64,000 bases of DNA, taken from assembly GCA_032622095.1 (NCBI GenBank), contig CP136066.1, positions 200,656,978-200,720,977 of the forward strand, given 5' to 3'. Shown one piece after another: positions 51,401 through 58,167 of this stretch; the first letter of the stretch is position 1, and each line of letters begins with the position of its first letter. The translations under genes were made by a program, and so were the position numbers. The notes under the pieces are model-generated. The model was given only the letters and a program-made list of their open reading frames with translations. It had not been told where the DNA came from and made no database searches. The stretch comes from Siphonodentalium dalli. Lineage: Eukaryota; Mollusca; Scaphopoda; Gadilida; Siphonodentaliidae.

Positions 51401-51789
51401 ACTTACTGTGTTACGTTGTATAATCCCCATACTGTAGATACATTTCAGATACAAACCTGAATAATTTAAGGTGATTTTGAATAAATAAATACGGAAAAAG
51501 CGACATAGATGTAGTTTGAATGTGGTTTATTGAGGGATAATTCGTTGTGGCCGTTGGAACACGGTTAACACAATATTCTTAATTTCACAATAGTATTATT
51601 AGGAATGGTCTAACAATGAACTGATATATTAAAATGTTGACAAGCTTATTTCAACCAACTATGTTTATCGGCAGATTTCAGCACACATTAGTGCATGTAT
51701 CTATAGTCTATAAAGTCGGCCAAATAATATATTATATCCAGATCCTCACCGTAATAGGCAACTGCCAACAGAACCAAGTACAGCTTCAT
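28630..51789 (-). CDS. Complete six-exon gene for a secreted 448-residue cysteine-rich protein (spliced span)
   Basis: The gene is assembled from six minus-strand exons: 51789-51750, 44056-43865, 40748-40622, 38597-38236, 35134-34814 and 28934-28630. All donors are GT and all acceptors AG, junction phases are 1,1,2,1,1, and the 1347-nt total is an open frame from ATG to TAG. The protein has a signal peptide (about residues 1-19, ending AVEA). Four cysteine-rich modules follow at about 20-80, 86-138, 140-195 and 200-251. A typical module is GLLCY-x2-C-x(n)-G-PVCW-x2-C, then a Cys and a terminal YGRGVG. Residues 252-448 are rich in Gly, Ser, Ala and aromatics, with N-glycosylation sequons at 267, 276 and 315. 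No catalytic motif is visible and I do not recognise the family, so function is unknown. Secretion and disulphide bonding are inferred. The agreement of the phases makes the model strong; 5' UTR exons and alternative exons cannot be excluded. Confidence 0.88.
29395..29514. repeat. Hairpin MITE-like palindrome in intergenic/intronic DNA
   Basis: GTGTTTCTCTCATATGATAT and its exact reverse complement at 29495-29514 bound a GC-rich loop (CTCGAGCCTCCGGCGAG). It lies in intron 5 of the host gene. Confidence 0.8.
30509..30594. repeat. Inverted repeat in intron 5
   Basis: AATTTATTAACC and CACTAAATTCGAT pair with ATCGAATTTAGTG and GGTTAATAAATT around a TCGA-rich loop. Confidence 0.7.
31080..31420 (+). 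pseudogene. C-terminal fragment of a non-LTR retrotransposon ORF
   Basis: The plus-strand frame encodes FYFKIIRGTAPSILRNYVGP, then YFLPAAITEWNKLPE and STIEDFKTEL. This is the typical tail of Jockey/CR1-type RT proteins, after the catalytic domain. There is no RT core upstream. It is antisense within intron 5 of the host gene. Confidence 0.65.
31740..34762. repeat. 3-kb minisatellite of 21-bp units (TGACTGAGTGGTGTTATTTAA)
   Basis: About 140 diverged 21-bp units. Higher-order structure is visible: a ~180-bp block near 32040-32225 repeats at 32226-32407, and from about 33100 on a ~76-bp composite containing GAGTAGTGGCTGAGTTG recurs. Because 21 is a multiple of three, a 173-codon frame (MTEWCYL repeats) stays open at 32574-33095; it is not considered a gene. 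The array ends about 50 bp from the exon 5 donor. Confidence 0.95.
34814..35134 (-). CDS. Exon 5: last YGRGVG motif and start of the C-terminal region
   Basis: This 321-nt, phase 1-1 exon encodes residues 241-348. The acceptor is AATTTTCAG and the donor GTACGT. Its first two bases complete Cys241, giving TQCQKKSYGRGVG, which closes module 4 exactly as expected. The rest has few cysteines (256, 289, 309), many aromatics (YIYYRVYPW at 291-299) and a small-residue stretch, TAGASAMASAAGEIGLAV, at 324-341. A 21-bp minisatellite begins about 50 bp beyond the donor. Confidence 0.88.
35380..35650. repeat. Old interspersed repeat in intron 4
   Basis: Phrases such as TTGCAAATTTCGACCTG and TTTTGACCAAAAGCAGG are shared, inverted, with 39940-40030, next to the GGCGACGTGGC-type phrase seen at 39590. 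Confidence 0.4.
37013..37120. repeat. Inverted repeat in intron 4
   Basis: GGTATTGATGCTGTGAAAAGAC pairs with GTCTTTCCACACAACATCAATACC (shown whole, slightly imperfect) around a GC-rich loop, CCGCGCTTCGCGG. Confidence 0.75.
37183..37875 (+). pseudogene. GC-rich open frame with one stop, possibly mobile-element derived
   Basis: A single plus-strand frame runs from ATG at 37183 to a stop at 37873-37875, interrupted only by a TGA at 37534-37536. The product is rich in Pro, Ser, Asp and Thr (DVPVVVEDSGNGD, ESPPSQSPPGAE) with no recognised domain. The segment is strikingly more GC-rich than its surroundings and lies antisense in intron 4 of the host gene. A retroelement Gag/ORF1-like origin or a retrocopy is possible. 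Identity is unknown. Confidence 0.3.
38236..38597 (-). CDS. Exon 4: end of module 2, module 3, start of module 4
   Basis: This 362-nt exon runs from phase 2 to phase 1 and encodes residues 120-241. The acceptor is TTTTTCGTAG and the donor GTGAGT. It finishes module 2 (DDGLTCRRDAHIYGRDVG). It then encodes a divergent, very cysteine-rich module 3 (140-195, with a CCC run at 157-159) and most of module 4 (GLLCYEKC at 208-215, GVGPVCW at 221-227). NSGYTDDGLTCRRD at 116-129 and NSGYHDDGCTCRRD at 168-181 are a visible internal duplication that crosses the exon 3/4 junction. Confidence 0.9.
38730..38800. repeat. Stem-loop in intron 3
   Basis: GAAAGGGGATTAAACAACAA, GCCC and GGGC, and TTTGCTCCCCTTTT form an imperfect stem. 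No RNA gene family was recognised. Confidence 0.35.
38886..38956. repeat. (GA)n microsatellite
   Basis: Interrupted GAGAGA tract in intron 3. A (CT)n tract lies at about 39418-39450. Confidence 0.9.
39590..39840. repeat. Direct repeat of about 75 bp, two copies
   Basis: GGACGTGGCGACATGGTC and a following CCCAAACTTTGGTCAACA at 39590-39665 recur at about 39760-39835 in intron 3. Confidence 0.75.
40050..40320. repeat. Old interspersed repeat, two tandem pieces
   Basis: The GCTAGGATTTGTAGTTTTC and GCAAGGATTTTGCCGATTTC segments, each followed by TCAAAATTTTCTCCCAC or a variant, match pieces at 6600 and 7740. Confidence 0.45.
40622..40748 (-). CDS. Exon 3: first half of the second module
   Basis: This 127-nt exon runs from phase 1 to phase 2 and encodes residues 78-120. 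The acceptor is TTTCCAG and the donor GTAAGT. Joined to exon 2 it restores YGRGVG at 75-80. It then carries C86, GLLCYPEC at 93-100, GVGPVCW at 106-112, and C115 followed by NSGY. The final Thr codon is completed by the first base of exon 4. Confidence 0.9.
40850..41560 (-). repeat. Inverted copy of the ~150-bp-unit array family
   Basis: Reverse complement of the family at 1-2115, with the terminal module (ATTCGCGAATGTCTGTCTG) at 40868 and a second terminal module at about 41300-41345. It sits in intron 2, about 100 bp upstream of exon 3. Confidence 0.75.
42577..42645. repeat. 69-bp hairpin, CTCTTATATATGCGAG family, copy 2
   Basis: GCCAATGCATTCTCTTATAT is followed, after GCGAGGCGACCTATGGTCG, by its reverse complement. 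It lies in intron 2. Its left flank (AAGAAAAAATTATTAAAATT) is shared with the copy near 44900. Confidence 0.85.
42783..42963 (+). pseudogene. LINE C-terminal cysteine-motif fragment
   Basis: The plus-strand frame reads RRHTQPPTVLERRLCIFC, then EEENHFLLECSAHRTPRDEL, ending at TAA. This is the C-terminal CxxC...H...C region of RT proteins from many non-LTR elements. There is no upstream RT. Confidence 0.55.
43408..43720 (-). other. Open frame without ATG in intron 2
   Basis: About 104 codons are open on the gene strand with a hydrophobic run (VFVGCVFAGCLIVAV). There is no ATG, no convincing splice sites and no recognised homology. An unspliced remnant or chance frame is most likely; an alternative exon cannot be excluded. 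Confidence 0.15.
43865..44056 (-). CDS. Exon 2: first cysteine-rich YGRG module
   Basis: This 192-nt, phase 1-1 exon encodes residues 14-78. The acceptor is TGTTACAG and the donor GTGAGT. It completes the signal peptide (VAVEA) and encodes the first module: C26, GLLCYKEC at 35-42, a Gly cluster at 50-52, PVCW at 53-56, C59, C70 and a terminal YGRG. A 1-1 exon that carries one module is the classic layout for exon shuffling or duplication. The frame stays open a little upstream of the acceptor with no ATG, so this is not a start exon. Confidence 0.9.
44608..45056. mobile_element. 450-bp MITE-like element with nested hairpins
   Basis: The ends GTGACCCGCCATAT and ATATGGCGGGTCAC are inverted, with pairing continuing through AATCCAGTCG, TACCCTGTG and the hairpins at 44657-44724 and 44944-45008. 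There is no ORF. It lies in intron 1. Confidence 0.7.
46005..46316. repeat. 33-bp minisatellite, nine virtually identical units
   Basis: The unit AACATCAGGAACCTTGGACC plus ATGTAACGGTGTG repeats nine times without visible change, then decays. The 33-bp period keeps several frames open on both strands (VNIRNLGPCNG; HTVTWSKVPDV); these are not considered genes. It lies in intron 1. Confidence 0.95.
46340..48223. other. Intron 1 sequence, no further feature recognised
   Basis: AT-rich. A phrase near 47150-47220 resembles the 39640/39830 repeat. No exon was found. Confidence 0.5.
48224..50400. mobile_element. 2.2-kb palindromic element with TA-CAGT ends
   Basis: Two arms of about 1.07 kb are inverted around a centre near 49335, between copies of CCTCTCTTCTGATTGGCTGA. 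The outer ends read (TA)CAGTTATCGCCCGCGATTG, and each arm carries its own hairpin (about 48236-48360 and 50255-50390; GAGACACGGGGATTTGTCG arms). CAGT ends next to TA fit Tc1/mariner-type MITEs, by family knowledge. There is no transposase. It lies in intron 1. Confidence 0.8.
50402..50513. repeat. 112-bp near-perfect palindrome
   Basis: TGTTGTGTACAGTATGTGTT through GTGGTGAAAAGTCAT is mirrored almost perfectly. It directly abuts the right end of the 2.2-kb element. Confidence 0.9.
50530..50780 (-). pseudogene. LINE C-terminal fragment
   Basis: Minus-strand frames read HMQKQWEHVLG and, after a one-base shift, KEWREIYKTPHHITDD and PQSFQYKIFAR. The W-x2-IY...T-x-DT...FQYKI pattern is typical of RT C-termini. 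A stop follows FAR. Confidence 0.5.
51750..51789 (-). CDS. Exon 1: start codon and signal peptide
   Basis: The 40-nt coding part encodes MKLYLVLLAVAYY plus the first base of a Gly codon, a typical hydrophobic signal-peptide core. The ATG context is good (ACA before ATG). The donor is GTGAGG in phase 1, which fits the phase-1 acceptor of exon 2 at 44056 and restores Gly14. The sequence just before the ATG reads TTTTCCAG, so an upstream noncoding 5' UTR exon spliced here is possible. Confidence 0.85.
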
Positions 51790-51840
51790 TGTATCTGGAA
51801 AACAAAATTAATTGCGATCAGCGTGCGATATTGTAAAATA

Positions 51841-51847
51841 TTTTATC
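51841..51847 (-). promoter_or_regulatory. Possible TATA-like element upstream of exon 1
   Basis: GATAAAA lies 52-58 nt upstream of the ATG, leaving room for a short 5' UTR. The TTTTCCAG just before the ATG fits the alternative that this is intron sequence and the promoter lies further upstream. Confidence 0.22.
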
Positions 51848-51849
51848 TC

Positions 51850-52530
51850 ACGTGACTATCTAAGCCTTACCCACGCTTGTGGTTGGTTGCTTGGCATTCA
51901 CTATTATCGATAGTGTCATCCACGACACGATAGTGGTCCTCCTAATTTTAGCACACCCACTATCGCTTGGAAAATCCAGAAATCTATTTTTAGCATGCCC
52001 ACTATTACGGGAGGTAATTTGAAAGTAATCTCCGCCTCGCCGAAAAGTTCAACATTTTTTGTCCGAAATGTCTTTGTAATCGACAATAGAGAACAATAAA
52101 TGATCGTAAGCAAATTGTTTGTGTTATATGTGATGTTTTCTCAATTTTTGGTGACGAAGTATCATGTTTTTCCTCACCGTTGTTCACAATATCGCTTCGG
52201 TATTTTTCGTCAATTTCCTAAGTTCGCACTACATGAAATCTTCAGTCTGTTTTCGGTAAAAAAAAAAAGTATTGTTTTGATCTGACGGCATTGTTTAACA
52301 ACTACGATGCCTGCTTTCCATTTCTGTCGAAATAAGTCGAAATGGTAACAATAAATCATGAAGAAGAAGTTCAAAAGTTGCACAGTTAGAAGCAGGACAA
52401 TTTATTGAAGCGAATTTGACAATGCAGCAAAAAATAAAGAGACAACAAAAGTCACACTGGAAATTCTAAAATCTGTCTTTGGTAAAAATGGGATCTGGGA
52501 CAGCATGAAGAACGTTCGATAAAATATAAT
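51850..52530. other. Upstream flank of the host gene
   Basis: No 5' UTR exon can be identified with confidence. A pair of related phrases (CACCCACTATCGC and GCCCACTATTACGG near 51953 and 52000) is the only repeat seen. Confidence 0.4.
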
Positions 52531-52667
52531 AAATATTGCACGGCTTGGAGGTGACTATGCAAAATAGTGGTCCTCGGTGGAGGAATAGTCCCTCGCCTCC
52601 GGCTTGGGTACTATTCCTCCCCTCGGAACACAATTTTGCATAGTCACCTCCAAGCCGTGCAATATTT
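52531..52667. repeat. 137-bp hairpin palindrome
   Basis: AAATATTGCACGGCTTGGAG and its reverse complement form arms of about 35 bp, extended by GGAGGAATAGT/ACTATTCCTCC. The loop CTCGCCTCCGGC resembles that of the 29395-29514 hairpin. Confidence 0.85.
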
Positions 52668-52989
52668 ATATAACATAGTTGTTCATGTAACATATATACA
52701 TACTATTATTATTAAAGGGACAGGCGGCCTTCGTTGTAGGTTATAATTTAGAAATAACATTTATCAAATTATGACAATTTCCTCAAGAATATACTAATAG
52801 TATAGCATAATGATGATATAATGCGATATTATTCACAAAACAGGCTTTGTTTCTGAGAAAATAAAGGTCGAGTGTTGTTCAGTTTCTCGCAAAAAGAGCA
52901 GTGGATTATTTATAAGCATTCACGATATTGCGCCATTTCCGTATTTAGATTCGCGCGCATTATACGTCGGTTGTGAAACCCCTATTTGT

Positions 52990-53930
52990 CTAGAACGTGG
53001 TGCGTGAAACAGCTAAACTATACAAGATTACAACGGATAATGCCATGAGATATCACAGAGAGAAGATATCTGGTGAAATGACTAAACTTAAAAAGGGCGA
53101 CTCGAGAAAATGTTGGTCTATATTGAATAAGAAAAGAAAACTAACAGACAGTGCATTACAAATAAAAGATCTTGAGAATTATTTCCGAGAAATAAATTCC
53201 ATAACCTACGTAAACGATCCCAACTTGGCTACTGAAGATACAACTACGCATGGAATGACACACTTAACAAACCTATTACAGACGAGGAAATAAAAATCAC
53301 GATCGCTAGTCTCAGTAATAATAAATCATCTGGAGATGACGGAATATTAAATGAATTTATAAAAGCCTCGGCTGATACACTTAAAGACATATACTGTAAA
53401 CTTTTCAATCTAGTCTTGGATTCTGTGTGTATACCTGATTCATGGGGAATTGGAACCATTATCCCCATATATAAAAATAAAGGAGATTCAAGTGACCCTA
53501 AAACTACAGACCAATTACTTTACTCATTTTTTGGGGGAAATTATTTACCAAAATATTATCAAATAGGATGAACACATATTTAGAAGAACATGAAGTAATG
53601 AAAGAAAATCAATCCGGTTTCAGAAAAGGATATTCCACAGTTGATAATATTTTTGTTCTGCACATGCTGACAGAAATTACTAGGTCACTCAACAGAAGCT
53701 TATATTGTGCATTCATTGATTTTGAAAAAGAATTCGATAAAGTATGGAGACAAGGACTATGGCACAAACTTTTATCTAACGGTGTAAATGGAAAAATATT
53801 TAAAGTCATTTGCAATATGTACTCGAACATTAAGTCCAAAGTTCAACTAGGAAATGAGCACTCCAATTTTTCCCCATGTTTATCTGGTGTCCGACAAGGT
53901 GCGAATCTTTCACCAATCCATATGTACATA
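52990..53930 (+). pseudogene. Non-LTR retrotransposon RT, N-terminal half, frameshifted
   Basis: Frames read ITDEEIKITIASLSNNKSSG (usual NGKSPG), then NYRPITLL, NQSGFRKGYSTVDNI, AFIDFEKEFDKVW (palm Asp motif) and GVRQGANLSPI. At least two frameshifts (about 53250 and 53510) separate the pieces. The coding similarity stops at about 53925, before the catalytic YADD block, so the copy is inactive. The rest of the element resumes at 55920. Confidence 0.85.
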
Positions 53931-54390
53931 TCTATTGTATAATATTGCTATATGTCTATTGTTTATACCATTCTATATCTCAATATCCTTATGTTATACA
54001 TGTATTAACTTGGATGAGAGAATAAAGCATATACCGTAAAAAAGCGGCTTGGTCAACCACAAAGTTATCAAATTGTGAGACAGAGTTCAGTCCCCTCGCT
54101 ACGCTGGTCTGACAAGGTAGATTTCAGTGAACTTCGGTCCCTTACGCTGCTCTGAATACAGCCATCACGTATACCGGATGTAAGGAAACGTTGTATTTTT
54201 TTGTTATTTAAGACTATAAATTGTCCTTTCCAATTCATTATGATTTGATCTAGCCAATTTCAAAACGAATTTTGACAGTTCTCAGAATAATGAACTATAA
54301 CCGACAGAAGTCATGAATACAAAATGTAAGATTTCCTTGCATTTTGTATACGCGATGGCAGTGGTCTGACGTTATTGGTGGACGAATTAA

Positions 54391-54795
54391 GGGGGATGTC
54401 AAGTGACAAATTTTGAATGGGGATTTCCATGCAAATTTGCGGAGCAAAAGTTACAGAGTTACACATACTTCTGAGTGTGACTTGATGTGGTATTGAAACA
54501 ACAATTATGTGGCGGGTCCGATTGGATCATGTTCCATTATAATGTTGGTGTATTTATTTTTGAATTTTATATTTATTTTTTTAAATGTAAGTCATGTGAT
54601 GTAATTCCAGAAAAAACGTGTCAAAAGATTATTTATTGCAAAATTATATAATTTACCTAGCGCAACTGCCAGTTAAATGATATGACGTGCAGTGATATGC
54701 CTGCTTTGGTTCCCAAGCAACTGCTTCATACATAACTTTTGCTCCGGAAACTTTTATGGAAATCCCCATTAAAAATTGGTCACTTGACCTCCCAT
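54391..54795. mobile_element. 405-bp MITE with TTAA target duplication
   Basis: The terminal inverted repeats, GTCAAGTGAC... with AATGGGGATTTCCAT and GCAAAAGTTA, run about 60 bp. TTAA flanks both ends (54387-54390 and 54796-54799), the duplication made by piggyBac-type transposases. The outermost bases are not the usual CCC, so assignment is tentative. Confidence 0.65.
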
Positions 54796-55465
54796 TTAAG
54801 GACCCTGCAGATGGTTGCAGTGACTGCAAACTGCTACGTTAAGAGCAAACCTATAATGTATTGCATTTGTTACGTTCCACAGTTCAAAATATATATTTAA
54901 ATACATGAAATGATGATATGCGCAATCTATATGTTTAGAAAAATTCATTGAAATCATAGAAGTTATCGCAGCAGTGGAAACCTAGAATAACATTGATCTC
55001 CAGCGTGGAACATTAAGGGGCAGCCGTATGTTTTTTCATAAATCCAGCTAAACATTGCAAGAGATTTTCTGCAAAGAATTTCACTGGATCTATCTGGCTC
55101 AAAATCTTGAATTTCCCATATCATCAACTTCACTGAATATATAATCTGAGCAATTATTAAGAGACGACAAAAGCAATGGATTTTGGGAGGTTGAAAAAAT
55201 ATTGAATTTTTGTTCCTTTCGGTGCCAAGAGCTGCTAGAATAAATAATAATTTCACACAACAATCCAATCACCAACTAGTTTATTGTCTTCGTTTTTTGA
55301 GAAGAGGCTTCATTTGTATCATAATGTTGAGTTAAATATTTAATTGCATAATATAGCATCATACCCCCATATTTTGTAATCACGAATTTGTCCAGCCCAA
55401 TGAAAACTAATGTTGACATGCAGTGTTGTTCACTCGAACGGGAATCAACTGGAATTTTAAATATT

Positions 55466-55660
55466 ATTCATGCCATAAAAGTTGAATAAATGAGGTTATA
55501 ATTTCCAAAAGGGTTGATGGTTCCACAGTTACTGGTCCCAAAAATAAGGTTTTAATCGAATTTGTTAATCCGTATCCTAATATAAAGAGACGGTGAACGT
55601 TTAAATGTTGTTCATGCCATAAAAATAAAATAAATGAGGTTATAATTTCGAACAGGTTGA
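55466..55660. repeat. Direct duplication around CATGCCATAAAA
   Basis: TTCATGCCATAAAA followed by AATAAATGAGGTTATAATTT occurs twice about 145 bp apart, each with GGTTGATGGTTC following. Confidence 0.8.
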
Positions 55661-55919
55661 TGGTTCTTAAATATTGTGTCGCAATAAACGCTTGCAGTTT
55701 AGTTGTTATAATTGGATTTTCGGAACAATGAATACATCTGGAAACAAATGACATTCGCGGAGAATGGTCCGGGGATAATATACGATGCAGGTACAAACTA
55801 CTTGCACATAGAACATCATACCATATGAACACATTTTCTAAAAATGTGTATCTACTTATCTATCGTCCTAGCATTAGCTTCTAACAATCAAATGTTGTAA
55901 ACAAAATCCGAATTGCGGC

Positions 55920-56775
55920 AGGCAAACAGACATGTTCTGTAAGGTAATGCTGAAACTATTTGATAGTATGGTAACTCCAATAGCTCTTTATGGTAGTGAA
56001 GTTTATTGCATATGAATTTTTTTTAAATCCTTTTGCGTATGAAATCTAGCACACCTAATGATATGGTCTACGGAGAGCTTGGTAGACATCCACTGATAAT
56101 TGATATAAAATGTAGGGTGTTGTCATATTGGTCAAAGTTAAACTCCTCCGACGGATCTGAATTAGCAAAGAATATGTATCTTGTGATGAAGGGGGTCCAT
56201 AACAATGATAGCACATATTCTGGAAAACTTAAATGGTTTGAGTTTATAAAAATGACCCTGAGTGAGATCGGTATGATGTCCCGATGGGATACTCAAACTG
56301 GACTCACAGGGACGGAGATCAGGAATATTAAATCTCGTCTGATTGAAGAACACTGGATTAAAATGTTTCGTGACCTGAAGGAATCTAAATCGTCAAGGGG
56401 AACTTTATATAGTAACATAAAGCGTCATTCCAGTATTATTCGTTACCTTATTGATCTACCACAACATATCATACCAGCATTGGTGAAATTTAGGACAGCA
56501 AACCATAGACTGCCAAACGAAGCTTTCAAGATGGCGAAAACACGAGAGTATACTATGTAAAACGAGCGGTTCGGAAACATGTGACGAGTATCATATTCTT
56601 TTGATCTGCGACAATTTTGACACAATCAGAAGAAAATACATTCCTGACTGGTTGAACCCTTCACTAGAACAGTTATATGGCCTCCTTGCTTTTGAAAATA
56701 TATCAATATTGAAGAACGTATTATTTATTCGAAACATGTTTTTAAAGAATACAACTAAGATAGTACACTTATGAG
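55920..56775 (+). pseudogene. Non-LTR retrotransposon RT, C-terminal half
   Basis: Starts with LKLFDSMVTPIALYGSEVY, the post-catalytic thumb region. It continues in the 175-codon frame 56033-56560 with DMVYGELGRHPLIIDIKCRV, then after a frameshift DEYHILLICDNF and RRKYIPDWLNP, the C-terminal zinc-like region. The fit with 52990-53930 in order and orientation suggests one element split by about 2 kb, but two separate copies are possible. Confidence 0.75.
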
Positions 56776-56969
56776 ATAAACGTAACCTGTTGAGTTGTAC
56801 ATCCTGGGATTCGAGTATGGAAACAATTTGTGAACGTGCCGGCAAACAAAAAAATGTATATAAAGTATCGTTTATTGTAATTCAATTGAGTATTTGTCAC
56901 TAAAAACAAGCATTCTGATTGGCCGAGAGCGGCTAACTTTAATTTTCGATTCACCGACATCGGGCGCTT

Positions 56970-57150
56970 CAGCGTGCATCAAATCTGACCGTAGCACGGT
57001 AAAATTTCATCGGCGCATAACGGAGTAGCGAAACGAGCACACCCGCGCGTTGTTGTTTATAGATACCGTTCATCGGCCGATTCAGCGTGCATCAAATCTT
57101 AATGTAGCACGGTAAAATTTCTTCGACGCAGAACGGAGTAGCGAAACCAG
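56970..57150. repeat. Direct repeat of about 95 bp, two copies
   Basis: TTCAGCGTGCATCAAATCT, then GTAGCACGGTAAAATTTC and AACGGAGTAGCGAAAC, occurs at about 56968 and again at about 57071. Confidence 0.85.
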
Positions 57151-57578
57151 CCAACCCGCCCCACAGGAAATTGTTACGGAGCAGCGTTCCGAGTAACGCA
57201 ATAAACAAACCCAACTAGTTGTGCACGGTGACAACGGCAAAATGAAAGTCTCGTTTCGTGTCATGAAAATGACTAAATGATACTTTTTATAAAAAAAATT
57301 AGCAAATTCCTTGCTAGATTGAATTACAATGGAGATAAACGTACCCTGTTTCGTTGTACATTCTGGGATTCGAGCATGAAAGCCGGCTCGTTCACAAACT
57401 GTTTTCATGCTCGTATCCCAGAATGTACAACTCAACAGGGTATGTTTATCTCCTAAGTCATTTCATAACACGAATCGAGACTATCATTTTGCCGCTGTCA
57501 CCGTGCACAAATCGTTGGGTTTGCTCATTGCGTTACTCGGAACACTGCTCCGTAACAATTTCCTGTGGGGCCGGTTGG
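57151..57578. mobile_element. 428-bp inverted-repeat element
   Basis: CCCCACAGGAAATTGTTACG at the left pairs with CGTAACAATTTCCTGTGGGG at the right, and pairing continues to a small centre near 57390. A partial copy at 56772-56845 has its central segment in the opposite orientation. Twin mirror-image open frames here are a consequence of the palindrome. Confidence 0.8.
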
Positions 57579-57744
57579 CAAAACGAATGTATGTTCTCTG
57601 GTTTAAATATATTAAAGAGTTCAGGGATTTGGCTGTCTGTTCTGGTCTGTTCGCGATTTTTCTTCCAGAGCCTTTGACCGATTTCAATCAAATTTGGTGT
57701 TGTGCTTCGGGGTACCCGAAAGATGTTACAACGGCCGTACTCTT

Positions 57745-58090
57745 TTAATTAAAATTTAATTTTTATTTAATTTGTTTTTCAAATTTTTTAACTTTTTTAA
57801 TAGGAAGTTTCATTCTAAAAATCTAAAATGAAAATTTTAAAGTTAAATTAAAATTTAAAAATATTTTTTTATTTTTTTTTTTTTAAATAAAACAATATAT
57901 ATTTTTTAAGTTTCAATCTAAAAATCTAAATAGAAAATTAAAAACTTAGAAAACAAAATTATTTTAAAAAAAATTTAATTAAAGACATTTTTTTGTTTGT
58001 TCAACAGCAGATCAGAGTTCAATCTAAACAAAAATTGAATATCAATAAAAAAAAAATTAATGTTTAAAATATCAAAATTTGCACAAATCA
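57745..58090. repeat. AT-only low-complexity stretch
   Basis: Long runs of T and A (TTTAATTTTT, TTTAAATAAAA) with a repeated TTTCAATCTAAAAATCTAAA phrase. Confidence 0.85.
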
Positions 58091-58167
58091 TATACATGAG
58101 TGTTTCAGCCAGTGCAAGTGCTGATGTGTTCACATAAGAAGTCGATCTCACGTAACAGACAATATGT

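Larger units (their letters stand above)
53931..55919. other. 2-kb segment replacing the middle of the LINE
   Basis: Non-RT sequence lies between the two LINE halves. It contains a TTAA-flanked MITE (54391-54795) and a ~150-bp direct duplication around CATGCCATAAAA (55466-55660). Whether it was inserted, or the LINE's catalytic block was replaced by a rearrangement, cannot be told. Confidence 0.5.

Noticed and set aside
57082-57748. Mirror-image 107-117-codon frames
   Set aside because: They arise from the palindrome at 57151-57578, and the two strands encode similar peptides for that reason.
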